DNA of 64,000 nucleotides. It comes from an uncultured Clostridia bacterium. GTDB taxonomy: Bacteria; Bacillota; Clostridia; UBA1381. Positions 26,700 to 35,237 of the stretch are shown piece after piece. Made by a program: the position numbers and the translations under genes. Each line of letters begins with the position of its first letter. Position 1 is the first letter of the stretch. Under the pieces are notes generated by a model. It made no database searches and was not told the origin of the DNA. It saw only the letters and a list, made by a program, of their open reading frames with translations. The stretch covers positions 1 to 64,000 of the forward strand of contig CAUGRT010000009.1 in assembly GCA_959602045.1 (NCBI GenBank), in the 5' to 3' direction.

Positions 26700-28637
26700 A
26701 TGCAAATAGAACATAATTCAAGAGAGAAATTTTATCGGAAGCCTTTCGGTGCGGTTCCGTGCGGTACGAGGATTCGTTTGAGAGTCGCTGTTTCCGGCGG
26801 CGGGATCCCCAATGCGGTGCGGTTGGTGTATCGGGTGGATTCTGAGAGTGAGGAACAGCGCGTTGATATGCCGTATTTATTTTCAGTGGGCGGAAACAGT
26901 ATTTATAGTGTGTCGATTAATGCTCCGGAAAAAGAGGGATTGATTTGGTATTATTTTGAGTTTGATACACATCAGGGCAGTGTGTTTTACGGAAACAATA
27001 CGCGGCAGTTGGGCGGCGTTGGAGAAATGTGTTTCCATAAGCCCAACAATTCCTTTCAGATTACGGTTTATCGCGCCGATTATAAAACACCGGATTGGTT
27101 CAAGGAAAGCATTGCCTATCAGATTTTTGTCGATCGTTTCTGCAATGGGAATGAGGATGGAAGCTTTTTGGGGAACAGGCCGGATATTATTCCGCGAAAA
27201 TGGGATGAACAGCCGTATTATAAGGCGGAGCAGTTCGGCGGCGAATATAAGGCGAATGATTTTTTCGGCGGAAATTTGCGTGGAGTGATGAAAAAGCTGC
27301 CGTATTTAAAGGATTTGGGAATTTCGGTGATTTATCTGAATCCGATTTTCAGAGCCTATTCCAATCATAAATATGATACGGGGAGTTATGAGGAGATTGA
27401 CCCGATGTTCGGAACGGAGGAGGATTTTAAAGCGTTATGCGCCGAGGCAAAGAAGCTTGGTATCCGCATTATTCTGGACGGTGTGTTCAATCATACGGGC
27501 AGTGACAGTAAATATTTCAATAAGAACGGGACTTATGACAGCGTGGGCGCCTATCAATCCCAGGATTCGCCGTATTATAGCTGGTATAAGTTTACGGAAT
27601 GGCCTGAAAAATATGAGTCGTGGTGGGGGATGCTGACGCTTCCGCATTGCGAGGAGGAAAGCGAATCCTATCGTTCTTATATTCTTTCGGCAAAGGACGC
27701 GATTATCAAGAAATGGCTGCAAAACGGCGCTTCGGGATGGCGGCTGGATGTCGTTGATGAGTTGCCGGGATTTTTTGTAAAGGAATTACGCGAAAATGCA
27801 AAAGCGGCAAAAGAGGACGCTGTGATTATCGGCGAGGTTTGGGAGGACGCGTCCAACAAAATCGCTTATGGCGAACGCCGGGAGTATTTTCTGGGACGGG
27901 AATTGGACTCGGTGATGAATTACCCGATGCGTGATGCGTTAATCGACTTCATGCTCGGAAGAATTGATGCGGCAGGGGTGGATGAGCGGCTGATGAGTCT
28001 GAAAGAAAATTATCCGAAGCCGGCATATTATTCCTTGCTGAATATTTTATCCAGTCATGATGTCGAGCGAATCATGACGCTGATGGGCAATGCACCGTCA
28101 CGGCATACGGTGGACAGAGAGTACCAGGCGAATTTTAAACTGGATGGCTATGCATTGGAGCAGGCAAAGGATAAAACAACGCTTACTATCGGGATGCTGA
28201 TGATGCTGCCTGGGGTTCCGTGCATTTATTACGGAGATGAGATCGGCATGCAAGGCTACGGCGATCCGTTCTGTAGGGAAACTTATCCGTGGGAGCATGT
28301 TGAAGAATTGGACGCGGATGGAAAGATCAGAAAGCGTGTTCGGCAAATGATCGCATTGCGTAATCGTTCTAAAGCATTTTCAATCGGTGAGTTTGAGCCG
28401 GTGTATAGGATTGGGAATGTTTATGCTTTTATGCGATATACCGAGGATGAGATGTACTTGGTTGTTGTCAATGCCGGTTCGAATTATGCCGGGCAGGTTC
28501 GCGTGGATATTGCAAGGTTTGGCATTCGGAAAATCGTATGCGTTACCTGCGAAACGGAAGAACACCATGAGGCAGCCGATGGGATTTATCATATTGATAT
28601 GCCGCAGTGCTGGCTGAAAGTGTTCCGATGTGAATAA
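26700..28637 (+). CDS. GH13 alpha-glucan hydrolase (neopullulanase/maltogenic-amylase-like)
   Basis: A cytoplasmic alpha-glucosidase-type enzyme of 645 residues with no signal peptide. An N-terminal beta-sandwich (about 1-125) precedes the GH13 barrel. The barrel shows DGVFNHTG (region I), nucleophile Asp350 in GWRLDVVDE, acid Glu379 in GEVWEDA and Asp454 in SSHDVERI. A C-terminal beta domain follows. Neopullulanases and cyclomaltodextrinases share this layout and cut alpha-1,4/1,6 links in maltodextrins. Position after glgP suggests clearing of limit dextrins or imported oligosaccharides. The exact specificity cannot be read from sequence. Confidence 0.9.
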   Translation: MQIEHNSREKFYRKPFGAVPCGTRIRLRVAVSGGGIPNAVRLVYRVDSESEEQRVDMPYLFSVGGNSIYSVSINAPEKEGLIWYYFEFDTHQGSVFYGNNTRQLGGVGEMCFHKPNNSFQITVYRADYKTPDWFKESIAYQIFVDRFCNGNEDGSFLGNRPDIIPRKWDEQPYYKAEQFGGEYKANDFFGGNLRGVMKKLPYLKDLGISVIYLNPIFRAYSNHKYDTGSYEEIDPMFGTEEDFKALCAEAKKLGIRIILDGVFNHTGSDSKYFNKNGTYDSVGAYQSQDSPYYSWYKFTEWPEKYESWWGMLTLPHCEEESESYRSYILSAKDAIIKKWLQNGASGWRLDVVDELPGFFVKELRENAKAAKEDAVIIGEVWEDASNKIAYGERREYFLGRELDSVMNYPMRDALIDFMLGRIDAAGVDERLMSLKENYPKPAYYSLLNILSSHDVERIMTLMGNAPSRHTVDREYQANFKLDGYALEQAKDKTTLTIGMLMMLPGVPCIYYGDEIGMQGYGDPFCRETYPWEHVEELDADGKIRKRVRQMIALRNRSKAFSIGEFEPVYRIGNVYAFMRYTEDEMYLVVVNAGSNYAGQVRVDIARFGIRKIVCVTCETEEHHEAADGIYHIDMPQCWLKVFRCE

Positions 28638-28681
28638 GAAATTCGGCAATTTTATTAAATTTGTGAATAGATTGTAAATTG

Positions 28682-28708
28682 TTAGCACTCGATGCAATTG
28701 AGTGCTAA
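28682..28708. promoter_or_regulatory. CIRCE operator (HrcA site)
   Basis: Perfect TTAGCACTC (28682-28690), 9 bases, GAGTGCTAA (28700-28708). It matches the CIRCE consensus at all 18 arm positions and lies 8 bases upstream of the -35. Confidence 0.97.
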
Positions 28709-28715
28709 TTTTGTA

Positions 28716-28744
28716 TTGACAATTGAGGAAAAAAGTATTATTAT
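28716..28744 (+). promoter_or_regulatory. Sigma-A promoter of htpG
   Basis: -35 TTGACA (28716-28721), a 17-base spacer and -10 TATTAT (28739-28744), directly after the CIRCE element. Confidence 0.8.
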
Positions 28745-28805
28745 ATAATAAAGAATTTTGATAATAATTTGAATGATATATGAAAACAGAAAGGAAGTTT
28801 TTAAT

Positions 28806-30647
28806 ATGGCAAAGGGAAATATTTCAGTAGATTCGGAAAATCTGTTTCCGATTATTAAGAAGTGGCTTTATTCCGATAAGGATATTTTTTTAAGAGAGTT
28901 GGTTTCCAATGCGTGTGACGCGGTAACGAAGCTGAAGAAGTTAGCGGGAATCGGTGAAGCGGAGTTGGATGCGGATGAAAAGTTCAAGGTTACGGTCAGC
29001 ATTGATAAAAAGAACAACAAGCTGATTATCAGCGATAACGGTATCGGTATGACGGAAGAGGAGATTGATAAATACATCAATCAGATTGCTTTTTCGGGCG
29101 CAAGTGATTTTCTATCAAAATACAAAGATGAGGAAAATGAGGGTGCGCAGATTATCGGCCATTTTGGGTTGGGATTTTACAGTGCGTTCATGGTCAGTGA
29201 TTCGGTTGAAATTGATTCGCTGTCTTACCAAAAAGGCGCAATTCCGGCAAGATGGGTTTGCGATGGCACGATGGAATTTGATATGAGCGAGGGTGAGCGT
29301 GATGAGCGCGGTACTACAATTACGCTGAATATCGCAGAGGATAGCCGTGAATTTTTGGAGGAATCCACGATTCGTCAGATTTTGCATAAATATTGTGCAT
29401 TTTTGCCGACGGAAATTTATGTGGAGAACCTTGATGATGAGCCGGAAACACCCGAAGAGGGAAAAGAGCCGGAGGAACCAAAGCCGATTAATAACACAAC
29501 ACCGCTTTGGATGAAGAAACCGTCGGAGTGTACGGATGAGGAGTACAAGGCATTTTACCGTGATGTCTTTATGGACTTTAACGAGCCATTGTTCTGGATT
29601 CATCTGAACGTGGATTTTCCGTTTAACCTCAAGGGAATTTTGTATTTCCCGAAAATCAATATGGAGTTTGCGGGGCAAGAGGGGCAGATTAAGCTGTTCA
29701 ATAACCAGGTGTTTGTAGCGGATAATGTAAAGGAAGTCATTCCGGAATTTCTGATGCTTTTAAAGGGCGTCATTGATTGCCCGGATTTGCCGCTGAACGT
29801 TTCCAGAAGCTTCTTGCAGAATGACGGATACGTTAAGAAGATTTCCGCGCATATCACGAAAAAAGTAGCGGACAAGCTGACCGGTATTTATAACTCGGAT
29901 AAGGAAAGCTATGAGAAATATTGGGATGATATTAATATCTTTATTAAGTATGGCTGTATCCGTGATGAAAAATTCTATGAGAAGATTAAGGAGATTTTGA
30001 TCTTTAAGACCACCGATGGCAAGTATGTCACGATGAACGAATATCTGGAGGGAAAGGACAAGAAAGAAATTTATTATGTTTCCGATCCGAAGCTGCAATC
30101 ACAGTATATCCGGATGTTCAAGGAGCAGGGATTGGAAGCGGTTGAGTTGCCGACAATGATGGATACGCATTTCATCTCATTCCTTGAAATGAAGAATCCA
30201 GAGGTGAAATTCAAGAGAATCGACTCGGTTCTTTCCGATACTGCGGAGGATAAGGAAACGGATGAAGAGACTTCAAAGGCATTGGTTGAGAAGTTCAAGA
30301 TCAGAATTGGCGATGATACGCTGAAAATTGAGGCAAAGCCGTTGAAGAATGCGGAGATTCCGGCGGTCATCCTGTTAAGCGAGGAATCCAGAAGAATGCA
30401 GGAGATGTATCGCTCCTATGGTCAGCAGATGGCAGGAATGGCGAGCATGTTCCATGATGAGTTCACATTGGTTATCAATATGAACAATGACTTGATTCAA
30501 AAGCTGGATGCACTTTCGGAGGAGGACGCTGATTTAGTGATGGATCAAGTATATGATTTGGCGAGAATCAGCCATAGTCCGCTTTCGGCAGAGGCAATGA
30601 CGAAATTTATCGAGCGTTCGAATAAATTGCTTGAGAAAGCAATCTGA
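28806..30647 (+). CDS. htpG: Molecular chaperone HtpG (Hsp90)
   Basis: An ATP-dependent cytosolic chaperone of 613 residues. The N-terminal GHKL ATPase has ELVSNACDA, the DNGIGM motif near residue 80 and GHFGLGFYSAFMV. Middle and C-terminal dimer domains follow. An acidic insert rich in Glu and Pro (PETPEEGKEPEEPKP) follows the N-domain, longer than in E. coli. ATG 28806 follows AAAGGAAG by 8 bases. The CIRCE operator predicts repression by HrcA; in B. subtilis htpG is not an HrcA target. Confidence 0.96.
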   Translation: MAKGNISVDSENLFPIIKKWLYSDKDIFLRELVSNACDAVTKLKKLAGIGEAELDADEKFKVTVSIDKKNNKLIISDNGIGMTEEEIDKYINQIAFSGASDFLSKYKDEENEGAQIIGHFGLGFYSAFMVSDSVEIDSLSYQKGAIPARWVCDGTMEFDMSEGERDERGTTITLNIAEDSREFLEESTIRQILHKYCAFLPTEIYVENLDDEPETPEEGKEPEEPKPINNTTPLWMKKPSECTDEEYKAFYRDVFMDFNEPLFWIHLNVDFPFNLKGILYFPKINMEFAGQEGQIKLFNNQVFVADNVKEVIPEFLMLLKGVIDCPDLPLNVSRSFLQNDGYVKKISAHITKKVADKLTGIYNSDKESYEKYWDDINIFIKYGCIRDEKFYEKIKEILIFKTTDGKYVTMNEYLEGKDKKEIYYVSDPKLQSQYIRMFKEQGLEAVELPTMMDTHFISFLEMKNPEVKFKRIDSVLSDTAEDKETDEETSKALVEKFKIRIGDDTLKIEAKPLKNAEIPAVILLSEESRRMQEMYRSYGQQMAGMASMFHDEFTLVINMNNDLIQKLDALSEEDADLVMDQVYDLARISHSPLSAEAMTKFIERSNKLLEKAI

Positions 30648-30668
30648 AGCTTGAATCAATAATTTTTT

Positions 30669-30703
30669 GGCGATGATAGAACAATTTTTGTTTTGTCATC
30701 GCC
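30669..30703 (+). terminator. Terminator after htpG
   Basis: GGCGATGA (30669-30676) pairs with TCATCGCC (30696-30703), followed by TGTTTTTATT. Confidence 0.8.
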
Positions 30704-30736
30704 TGTTTTTATTGGTAGGAAATTTGTTCATTGTTT

Positions 30737-30806
30737 TGATATAATACTAATATATTTTCGTAAATATATTAGTCAGACTGTAGGCAATCCGAAAGGGTTG
30801 CCTTTT
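30737..30806 (+). ncRNA. Candidate small RNA between htpG and secD
   Basis: An extended -10 (TGATATAAT, 30737-30745) is followed by a perfect 11-bp hairpin (CTAATATATTT, 30747-30757, with 30762-30772) and, about 10 bases on, a GAAA-tetraloop hairpin (30783-30790 with 30795-30802) ending in TTTT. This could be a 50-60-base transcript or an orphan terminator array. There is no clear -35. Weak evidence. Confidence 0.35.
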
Positions 30807-30868
30807 ATGCTCTCAAAAAATATTACATGAATGCCCGCGTTCCCCATCTAAAGTATGCGAAAAAAGCT

Positions 30869-30897
30869 TGACAAATTTGGTGGAACGATGTATAATA
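30869..30897 (+). promoter_or_regulatory. Consensus promoter of secD-secF
   Basis: -35 TTGACA (30869-30874), a 17-base spacer and -10 TATAAT (30892-30897), both perfect. Confidence 0.9.
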
Positions 30898-30961
30898 AAT
30901 ATTGTATGATTAGAATGGGTACTCTATGCTGCCCAAAAACAGAAAGGAATGATTTTCTAAC

Positions 30962-32254
30962 ATGAAGAAAAAGAGTATTGTTACTCTTTGCTTTGCGGTA
31001 ATCATTGCTGTATTGCTGAATGTTGTTGCTTTTTATGGCTTCAATATTGCCGGCTTTACATACGGCGGTGTGTTTGACAAAGACAAGGGTATCAAGAAAG
31101 GTATTGATCTGGCAGGCGGTTCCGTTATTACGTTCCAGGCAGATGCGGAGAATCCTACCGATGATCAGATGAATGTCGTTGAATCCATTTTCCAGACTCG
31201 TATGACGAATGCAGGTTATACGGAAGCGCGGATTTCAAAAGGCGACAATGGTAAAATCACAGTTGAGATTCCGTCCGTAACCGATACGGATGAGGCTGCG
31301 GCACTCTTGGGAGATGTTGCAAAGCTGACATTCAGAGATGCAGACGGAAACGTTATACTGGACGGCGCTACAGACATCAAGAATGCGTCTTATCAGTACG
31401 GCAGAACCTCCGAGGCTTCGGCTTCTCAGTCCTATGTACAGGTTGAGTTTACGGCAGACGCTAAAACAAAGTTTGCTGAAGCAACGAAAAAAGCAGCGGC
31501 AGCTTCGGGCGAGGGCAAGAACTATATCGCAATTTATATGGATGAAACAGTCGTTTCCAGTCCGAGAGTCAGCGAGGAGATTAACTCCGACAGCTGCGTT
31601 ATCACCGGAGAATTTACTCCGGAGGAAGCACAGGATTTAGCGAATAAAATCAAGTCCGGTGCACTTCCGTTCAAGCTGAACGTTATTACACAGGAAACAG
31701 TCGGTGCGGAATTGGGTGCAAATGCACTTCCGACCAGCTTACTGGCTGCTGCAATCGGTATTATCCTGATTATGCTGTTCATGATTATCATGTACAGAAT
31801 CCCGGGATTGGTTGCAAGCCTTTCCTTGTTAATCTATGTGGGTCTGATTTCCTTGGCAATGGGAATTTTCAGAGTCAATCTTTCACTTTCGGGTATCGCA
31901 GGTATCGTGCTTTCAATCGGTATGGCGGTTGACGCGGACTGTATCATTTTCGAAAGAATGAAAGAAGAGCTGAATTTGGGTAAAACCATCAAGGCTTCGG
32001 TTGAGGCAGGTTTTGACAAGGCGTTCTCAGCCATTCTGGACTCAAACGTTACAACGATTATCACTTGTGTTGTTTTGTATATTTCCGGTATCGGTGCTGT
32101 AACGGGATTTGCAACAACATTGGGAATCGGCGTAATTCTCAGTATGTTTACGGCAATCGTTATTACGAAGTTCTTGCTTCGTCAGGTTGTTAATATCGGT
32201 ATCAAAAACAGAGGATTGTTTTACAATACCAAAAAAGGAGGTGCGGAGAACTAA
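30962..32254 (+). CDS. secD: Protein translocase subunit SecD
   Basis: Assists protein export by pulling substrates out of the SecYEG channel with the ion gradient. The 430-residue protein has an N-terminal membrane helix, a periplasm-type P1 domain beginning GIDLAGGSVITF (the usual GLDLxGG), and a C-terminal six-helix block with SIGMAVDADCIIFERMKEEL, where the conserved Asp lies in the proton path. SecD and SecF are separate proteins here, unlike the fused SecDF of Bacillus. Its stop overlaps the secF start by one base (TAATG). Confidence 0.96.
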   Translation: MKKKSIVTLCFAVIIAVLLNVVAFYGFNIAGFTYGGVFDKDKGIKKGIDLAGGSVITFQADAENPTDDQMNVVESIFQTRMTNAGYTEARISKGDNGKITVEIPSVTDTDEAAALLGDVAKLTFRDADGNVILDGATDIKNASYQYGRTSEASASQSYVQVEFTADAKTKFAEATKKAAAASGEGKNYIAIYMDETVVSSPRVSEEINSDSCVITGEFTPEEAQDLANKIKSGALPFKLNVITQETVGAELGANALPTSLLAAAIGIILIMLFMIIMYRIPGLVASLSLLIYVGLISLAMGIFRVNLSLSGIAGIVLSIGMAVDADCIIFERMKEELNLGKTIKASVEAGFDKAFSAILDSNVTTIITCVVLYISGIGAVTGFATTLGIGVILSMFTAIVITKFLLRQVVNIGIKNRGLFYNTKKGGAEN

Positions 32255-33180
32255 TGAAGAACTTTGTTGAAAACAGAATCAAATATCTCATCATTCCCGC
32301 ACTGATTATTGTTGTCGGAATCGTAATGTACTTTGTGCACGGCGGATTCAACTTTGACGTTGAGTTTTTGGGCGGTATCAGAATGCAGGTCGATTTGGGA
32401 CAGAATGTAGATAATAAAGAAATTACAGACCTTGTTAATGGCGTTTTGAGCAAGAACGGCGTTGAGGGTAAGGTTATGGTTCAGAAATCGGGCGATACCG
32501 GAAACCAGGTTGTTATTAAGACACCTCCGGTAGAGGAAGCGATGAAAGACAATATCTTTAATGAAATCAAGGCAAAGTACAATTTGCAGGATGAAGCGTT
32601 AATGTCTGTTTCATCAGCATCAGCGTCCTTTGGTTTGGAAATTCAGAGAAAAGCACTGTTGTACACACTGTTGGCGATTATCTGTATCTTGATTTATATT
32701 GCCATTCGATTTGAGTGGAGAAGTGCTGTTATGGCGGTTATTGCATTAGCGCTGAACGTATTGGTTATGGCAGCGGTTTATACTATTACCAATATTCCGC
32801 TGAATACAACCTTTATTGCGGCAATGCTGACCGTAGTCGGATATTCGATTAACAATACCATTGTTATTTTCGACCGTATCCGCGAGAATATGAGAGGTCG
32901 CAAGAAGAATAATACCGTTACGGATTTGGTTAACAGAAGTATTGTTGAAACATTGGGAAGAACCGTAAATTCAACAATCACAACGTTAATCACAATTGTG
33001 CTGATTTATATTCTGGGTGTGAACACGATCAAGGAATTTGCACTGCCGTTGATTATCGGTATTATTGCCGGTGCTTATACTTCAATCTTTATCGCTTCAA
33101 CTTTCTGGGCAACTTGGAAAGAAGCTGATATGAAGGCAAAAGCCGAGGCGGCTGCTGAAAGACGTAAGTCAAAGAAATAA
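32254..33180 (+). CDS. secF: Protein translocase subunit SecF
   Basis: Partner of SecD, 308 residues. It begins with a membrane helix and the FNFDVEFLGG motif, and its five C-terminal helices include GYSINNTIVIFDRIREN, which carries the conserved DRIREN signature. It is coupled to secD by TAATG overlap. The C-terminus is Lys/Ala-rich. A strong terminator follows. Confidence 0.96.
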   Translation: MKNFVENRIKYLIIPALIIVVGIVMYFVHGGFNFDVEFLGGIRMQVDLGQNVDNKEITDLVNGVLSKNGVEGKVMVQKSGDTGNQVVIKTPPVEEAMKDNIFNEIKAKYNLQDEALMSVSSASASFGLEIQRKALLYTLLAIICILIYIAIRFEWRSAVMAVIALALNVLVMAAVYTITNIPLNTTFIAAMLTVVGYSINNTIVIFDRIRENMRGRKKNNTVTDLVNRSIVETLGRTVNSTITTLITIVLIYILGVNTIKEFALPLIIGIIAGAYTSIFIASTFWATWKEADMKAKAEAAAERRKSKK

Positions 33181-33187
33181 GGATGAA

Positions 33188-33226
33188 AAGGGGGCGTTGC
33201 ATAGGACAATGCCTCCTTATTTTTTA
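33188..33226 (+). terminator. Terminator after secF
   Basis: A 12-bp stem (33188-33199 with 33207-33218, three G-U pairs) followed by a T-rich tract to 33226. Confidence 0.8.
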
Positions 33227-33269
33227 TGGATGATAAGGTCATTGTATTGGGTATTTTATAATTTTTTTG

Positions 33270-33362
33270 ACAAATTTTTATCTGTTTTGTTTTATGCAGA
33301 CGAGTTCCGTGCATGGTAGCGGATGTTTGAGCCGGAATGAAACAAAAACAGATAGAAATTCT
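33270..33362 (+). repeat. Dispersed hairpin element, copy 5
   Basis: Arms of about 26 bases on each side of a 41-base core (33296-33336). The arms slip by one base (TTTTGTTTTAT versus TTTTTGTTTCAT) but otherwise pair. The core has GTGCATGG in place of GCGCAxCG. It lies between secF and the Gx transporter gene. Confidence 0.88.
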
Positions 33363-33435
33363 TGCGGCTATATTCAGGGCAGTGTGCTTTTTAACTATCG
33401 TATTATTTGCTCGTTTGTACCGGAGAATCGTGACA

Positions 33436-33966
33436 ATGAAAATAAAAGCTGAATCGGGACGGAATTTGAATATGAATACAAGAAAGCTGACAATGACAGC
33501 CATGCTGGCGGCATGTGCGTTGGTTGTTTTTATTTTGGAAGCGCAGTTGCCGCCGATTGTGCCGATTCCGGGAATCAAGCCGGGATTGGCGAATGTTATG
33601 ACGCTCATTGCTTTTGCGGTTTTGGGAAAGCGTGAGGCATTGGGTGTTCTATTGACGCGGATTGTGTTAGGCAGTATTTTTACGGGGAATCTGATGAGTA
33701 TGGCGTTTAGTGTGATAGGCGGAGTTTTTGCCTATGGCGGTATGCTGCTGATTATGCGTATTATTAAAAATCCGGTTGCCGTCAGCATTGTAGGGGCAAT
33801 TGCACATAATATCGGGCAGATTTTTACGGCGATGCTCTTTACAAAAACGCCGCAGCTTTTGTATTATTGCCCACTGCTGATGATGAGTGCGATTCTTACC
33901 GGGCTGTTTACGGGAGTTATCGCGGCCGGGGTGATTCGAATTGTTCGTAAACATATGCACCAATGA
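33436..33966 (+). CDS. Gx transporter / heptaprenyl diphosphate synthase component I family protein
   Basis: A 176-residue membrane protein with about five helices and the family landmarks LPPIVPIPGIKPGLANVMTL near the N-terminus and AIAHNIGQIFTAML in the middle. In Clostridia this family is often next to redox or FMN-binding proteins and is annotated as a Gx transporter; one branch was named component I of heptaprenyl diphosphate synthase. ATG 33436 is chosen because of CGGAG about 10 bases upstream; ATG 33472 (MNTRKL) is a good alternative and ATG 33337 lies inside the repeat arm. ApbE follows, separated by another repeat. Confidence 0.8.
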   Translation: MKIKAESGRNLNMNTRKLTMTAMLAACALVVFILEAQLPPIVPIPGIKPGLANVMTLIAFAVLGKREALGVLLTRIVLGSIFTGNLMSMAFSVIGGVFAYGGMLLIMRIIKNPVAVSIVGAIAHNIGQIFTAMLFTKTPQLLYYCPLLMMSAILTGLFTGVIAAGVIRIVRKHMHQ

Positions 33967-34006
33967 AGAAATTGTGGGAATTTGTGCAGTATGATTTTTT
34001 GAAAAT

Positions 34007-34099
34007 GATCTATCATCTGTTTTTCGTTTTATGTAGGCGAGTTCCGCGCATCGTAGCGGATGTTTGAGCCGAAATAGAACGAAAAACAGATGATAGATC
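34007..34099 (+). repeat. Dispersed hairpin element, copy 6
   Basis: Two 26-base arms (34007-34032 and 34074-34099) pair with one T/C difference; 41-base core loop. The outer arm sequence GATCTATC is specific to this copy and mirrored in its partner arm. It lies between the Gx transporter and apbE, ending 48 bases before apbE. Confidence 0.92.
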
Positions 34100-34147
34100 T
34101 CATAGACTTGTTGGTGTTACAAAAAACAAATAAAAAAGGAGAATGTT

Positions 34148-35134
34148 ATGCGATTGATCCGAAGCTTTATGATTCCTGTTTTGATTCTCGTGCTGTGTTC
34201 TTGCGGAGCAAAGCCGGCGAAAAAGCAGATTTTCTCAATGGATACGGTGATGGATATGACCGTATATGCGAAAAACGGCGAGGAGTTGTTAAACGGTGCG
34301 GCGGATAAGATTTTTCGGCTGAATACATTACTGGATCGAAACAACCGTGAAAGTGAAGTGGCAAAATTCAATCAAGCCGGAGGGGGAGAAGTATCGCCGG
34401 AGCTTTGGGAGTTGCTTCAAATAGCGGCAAAGGTGTATAAGGAAAGCAACGGTTGCTTTGATCTTACGGTGGCACCGCTTGTGGAATTGTGGGGATTTTA
34501 TGATAAGGAGTATCATGTCCCGACCGATACGGAGCTGACGAAAGCATTAAACCGTGTTGGCTTTGATAAGGTCAGTTTAGGGGATTCTATTAAGTTGAAC
34601 GGAACAGAATTGGATTTTGGCGGTATTGCAAAGGGATACGCTGCTGATGTGGTGGTGCAATATTTTCGGGAACAGAATGTAAAATCAGCGTTGCTGTCTT
34701 TGGGCGGCAATGTCTATGCGATGGGAACGAAACCGGATGGCGCAAAGTGGCGTATCGCGATTGCCGACCCCAAAAATCCGCAGCAAAGCGCCGCAGAGGT
34801 GCAGGTTGAAAATAAAGCGGTGATTACCTCCGGTATTTATCAGCGGAATTTTGAACGGAACGGAATCCTCTATCATCATATCCTAAACCCGAAAACAGGA
34901 AAGAATCCCGAAAATTCTTTGGCTTCGGTTACGGTGATCGGGGAGCAATCCGCCTTGTGCGATGCGTTGTCAACGGCATTTTTCGTCATGGGTATGGATA
35001 AGGCGGTTCAATATCTGGATCAGCATGAGGGATTGGACGCGGTATTTATTGATCGGGAGGACAGGATTTTTATCACGTCCGGGATTGCGGAAACTTTTAA
35101 AAGTGACCGAATCTATGAGGTGATTGCGCCTTAA
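34148..35134 (+). CDS. apbE: FAD:protein FMN transferase (ApbE), lipoprotein
   Basis: Attaches FMN covalently to Thr of partner proteins such as RnfG/NqrC or FMN-binding domains outside the membrane. The 328-residue protein starts with a signal peptide ending LVLCSC, a lipobox with Cys about 18. It has SMDTVMDMTVY, the GGIAKGYAADVV segment, LLSLGGNVYAMG and the metal-site region SGIYQRNF ... HHILNPKTG. AAAGGAG is 6 bases before ATG. No flavinylation target lies in this window; the Gx transporter upstream is a likely functional neighbour. Confidence 0.93.
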   Translation: MRLIRSFMIPVLILVLCSCGAKPAKKQIFSMDTVMDMTVYAKNGEELLNGAADKIFRLNTLLDRNNRESEVAKFNQAGGGEVSPELWELLQIAAKVYKESNGCFDLTVAPLVELWGFYDKEYHVPTDTELTKALNRVGFDKVSLGDSIKLNGTELDFGGIAKGYAADVVVQYFREQNVKSALLSLGGNVYAMGTKPDGAKWRIAIADPKNPQQSAAEVQVENKAVITSGIYQRNFERNGILYHHILNPKTGKNPENSLASVTVIGEQSALCDALSTAFFVMGMDKAVQYLDQHEGLDAVFIDREDRIFITSGIAETFKSDRIYEVIAP

Positions 35135-35167
35135 ATCATAACTTTTTGATGAAATTTTTATTAGGAC

Positions 35168-35196
35168 TTGTTTTTTTCGACATTATCTGATAAAAT
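35168..35196 (+). promoter_or_regulatory. Promoter of ddh
   Basis: -35 TTGTTT (35168-35173), a 17-base spacer and -10 TAAAAT (35191-35196), about 40 bases before the start codon. Confidence 0.65.
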
Positions 35197-35237
35197 GTTA
35201 TACAGAGTGAATATTAGATGAGAGGAATGATTGCATT

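Noticed and set aside
26700..28637. GH13 gene as a secreted amylase
   Set aside because: No signal peptide is present at the N-terminus.
33337..33435. N-terminal extension of the Gx transporter from ATG 33337
   Set aside because: It begins inside the repeat arm with no ribosome site, and the extra residues do not fit the family.
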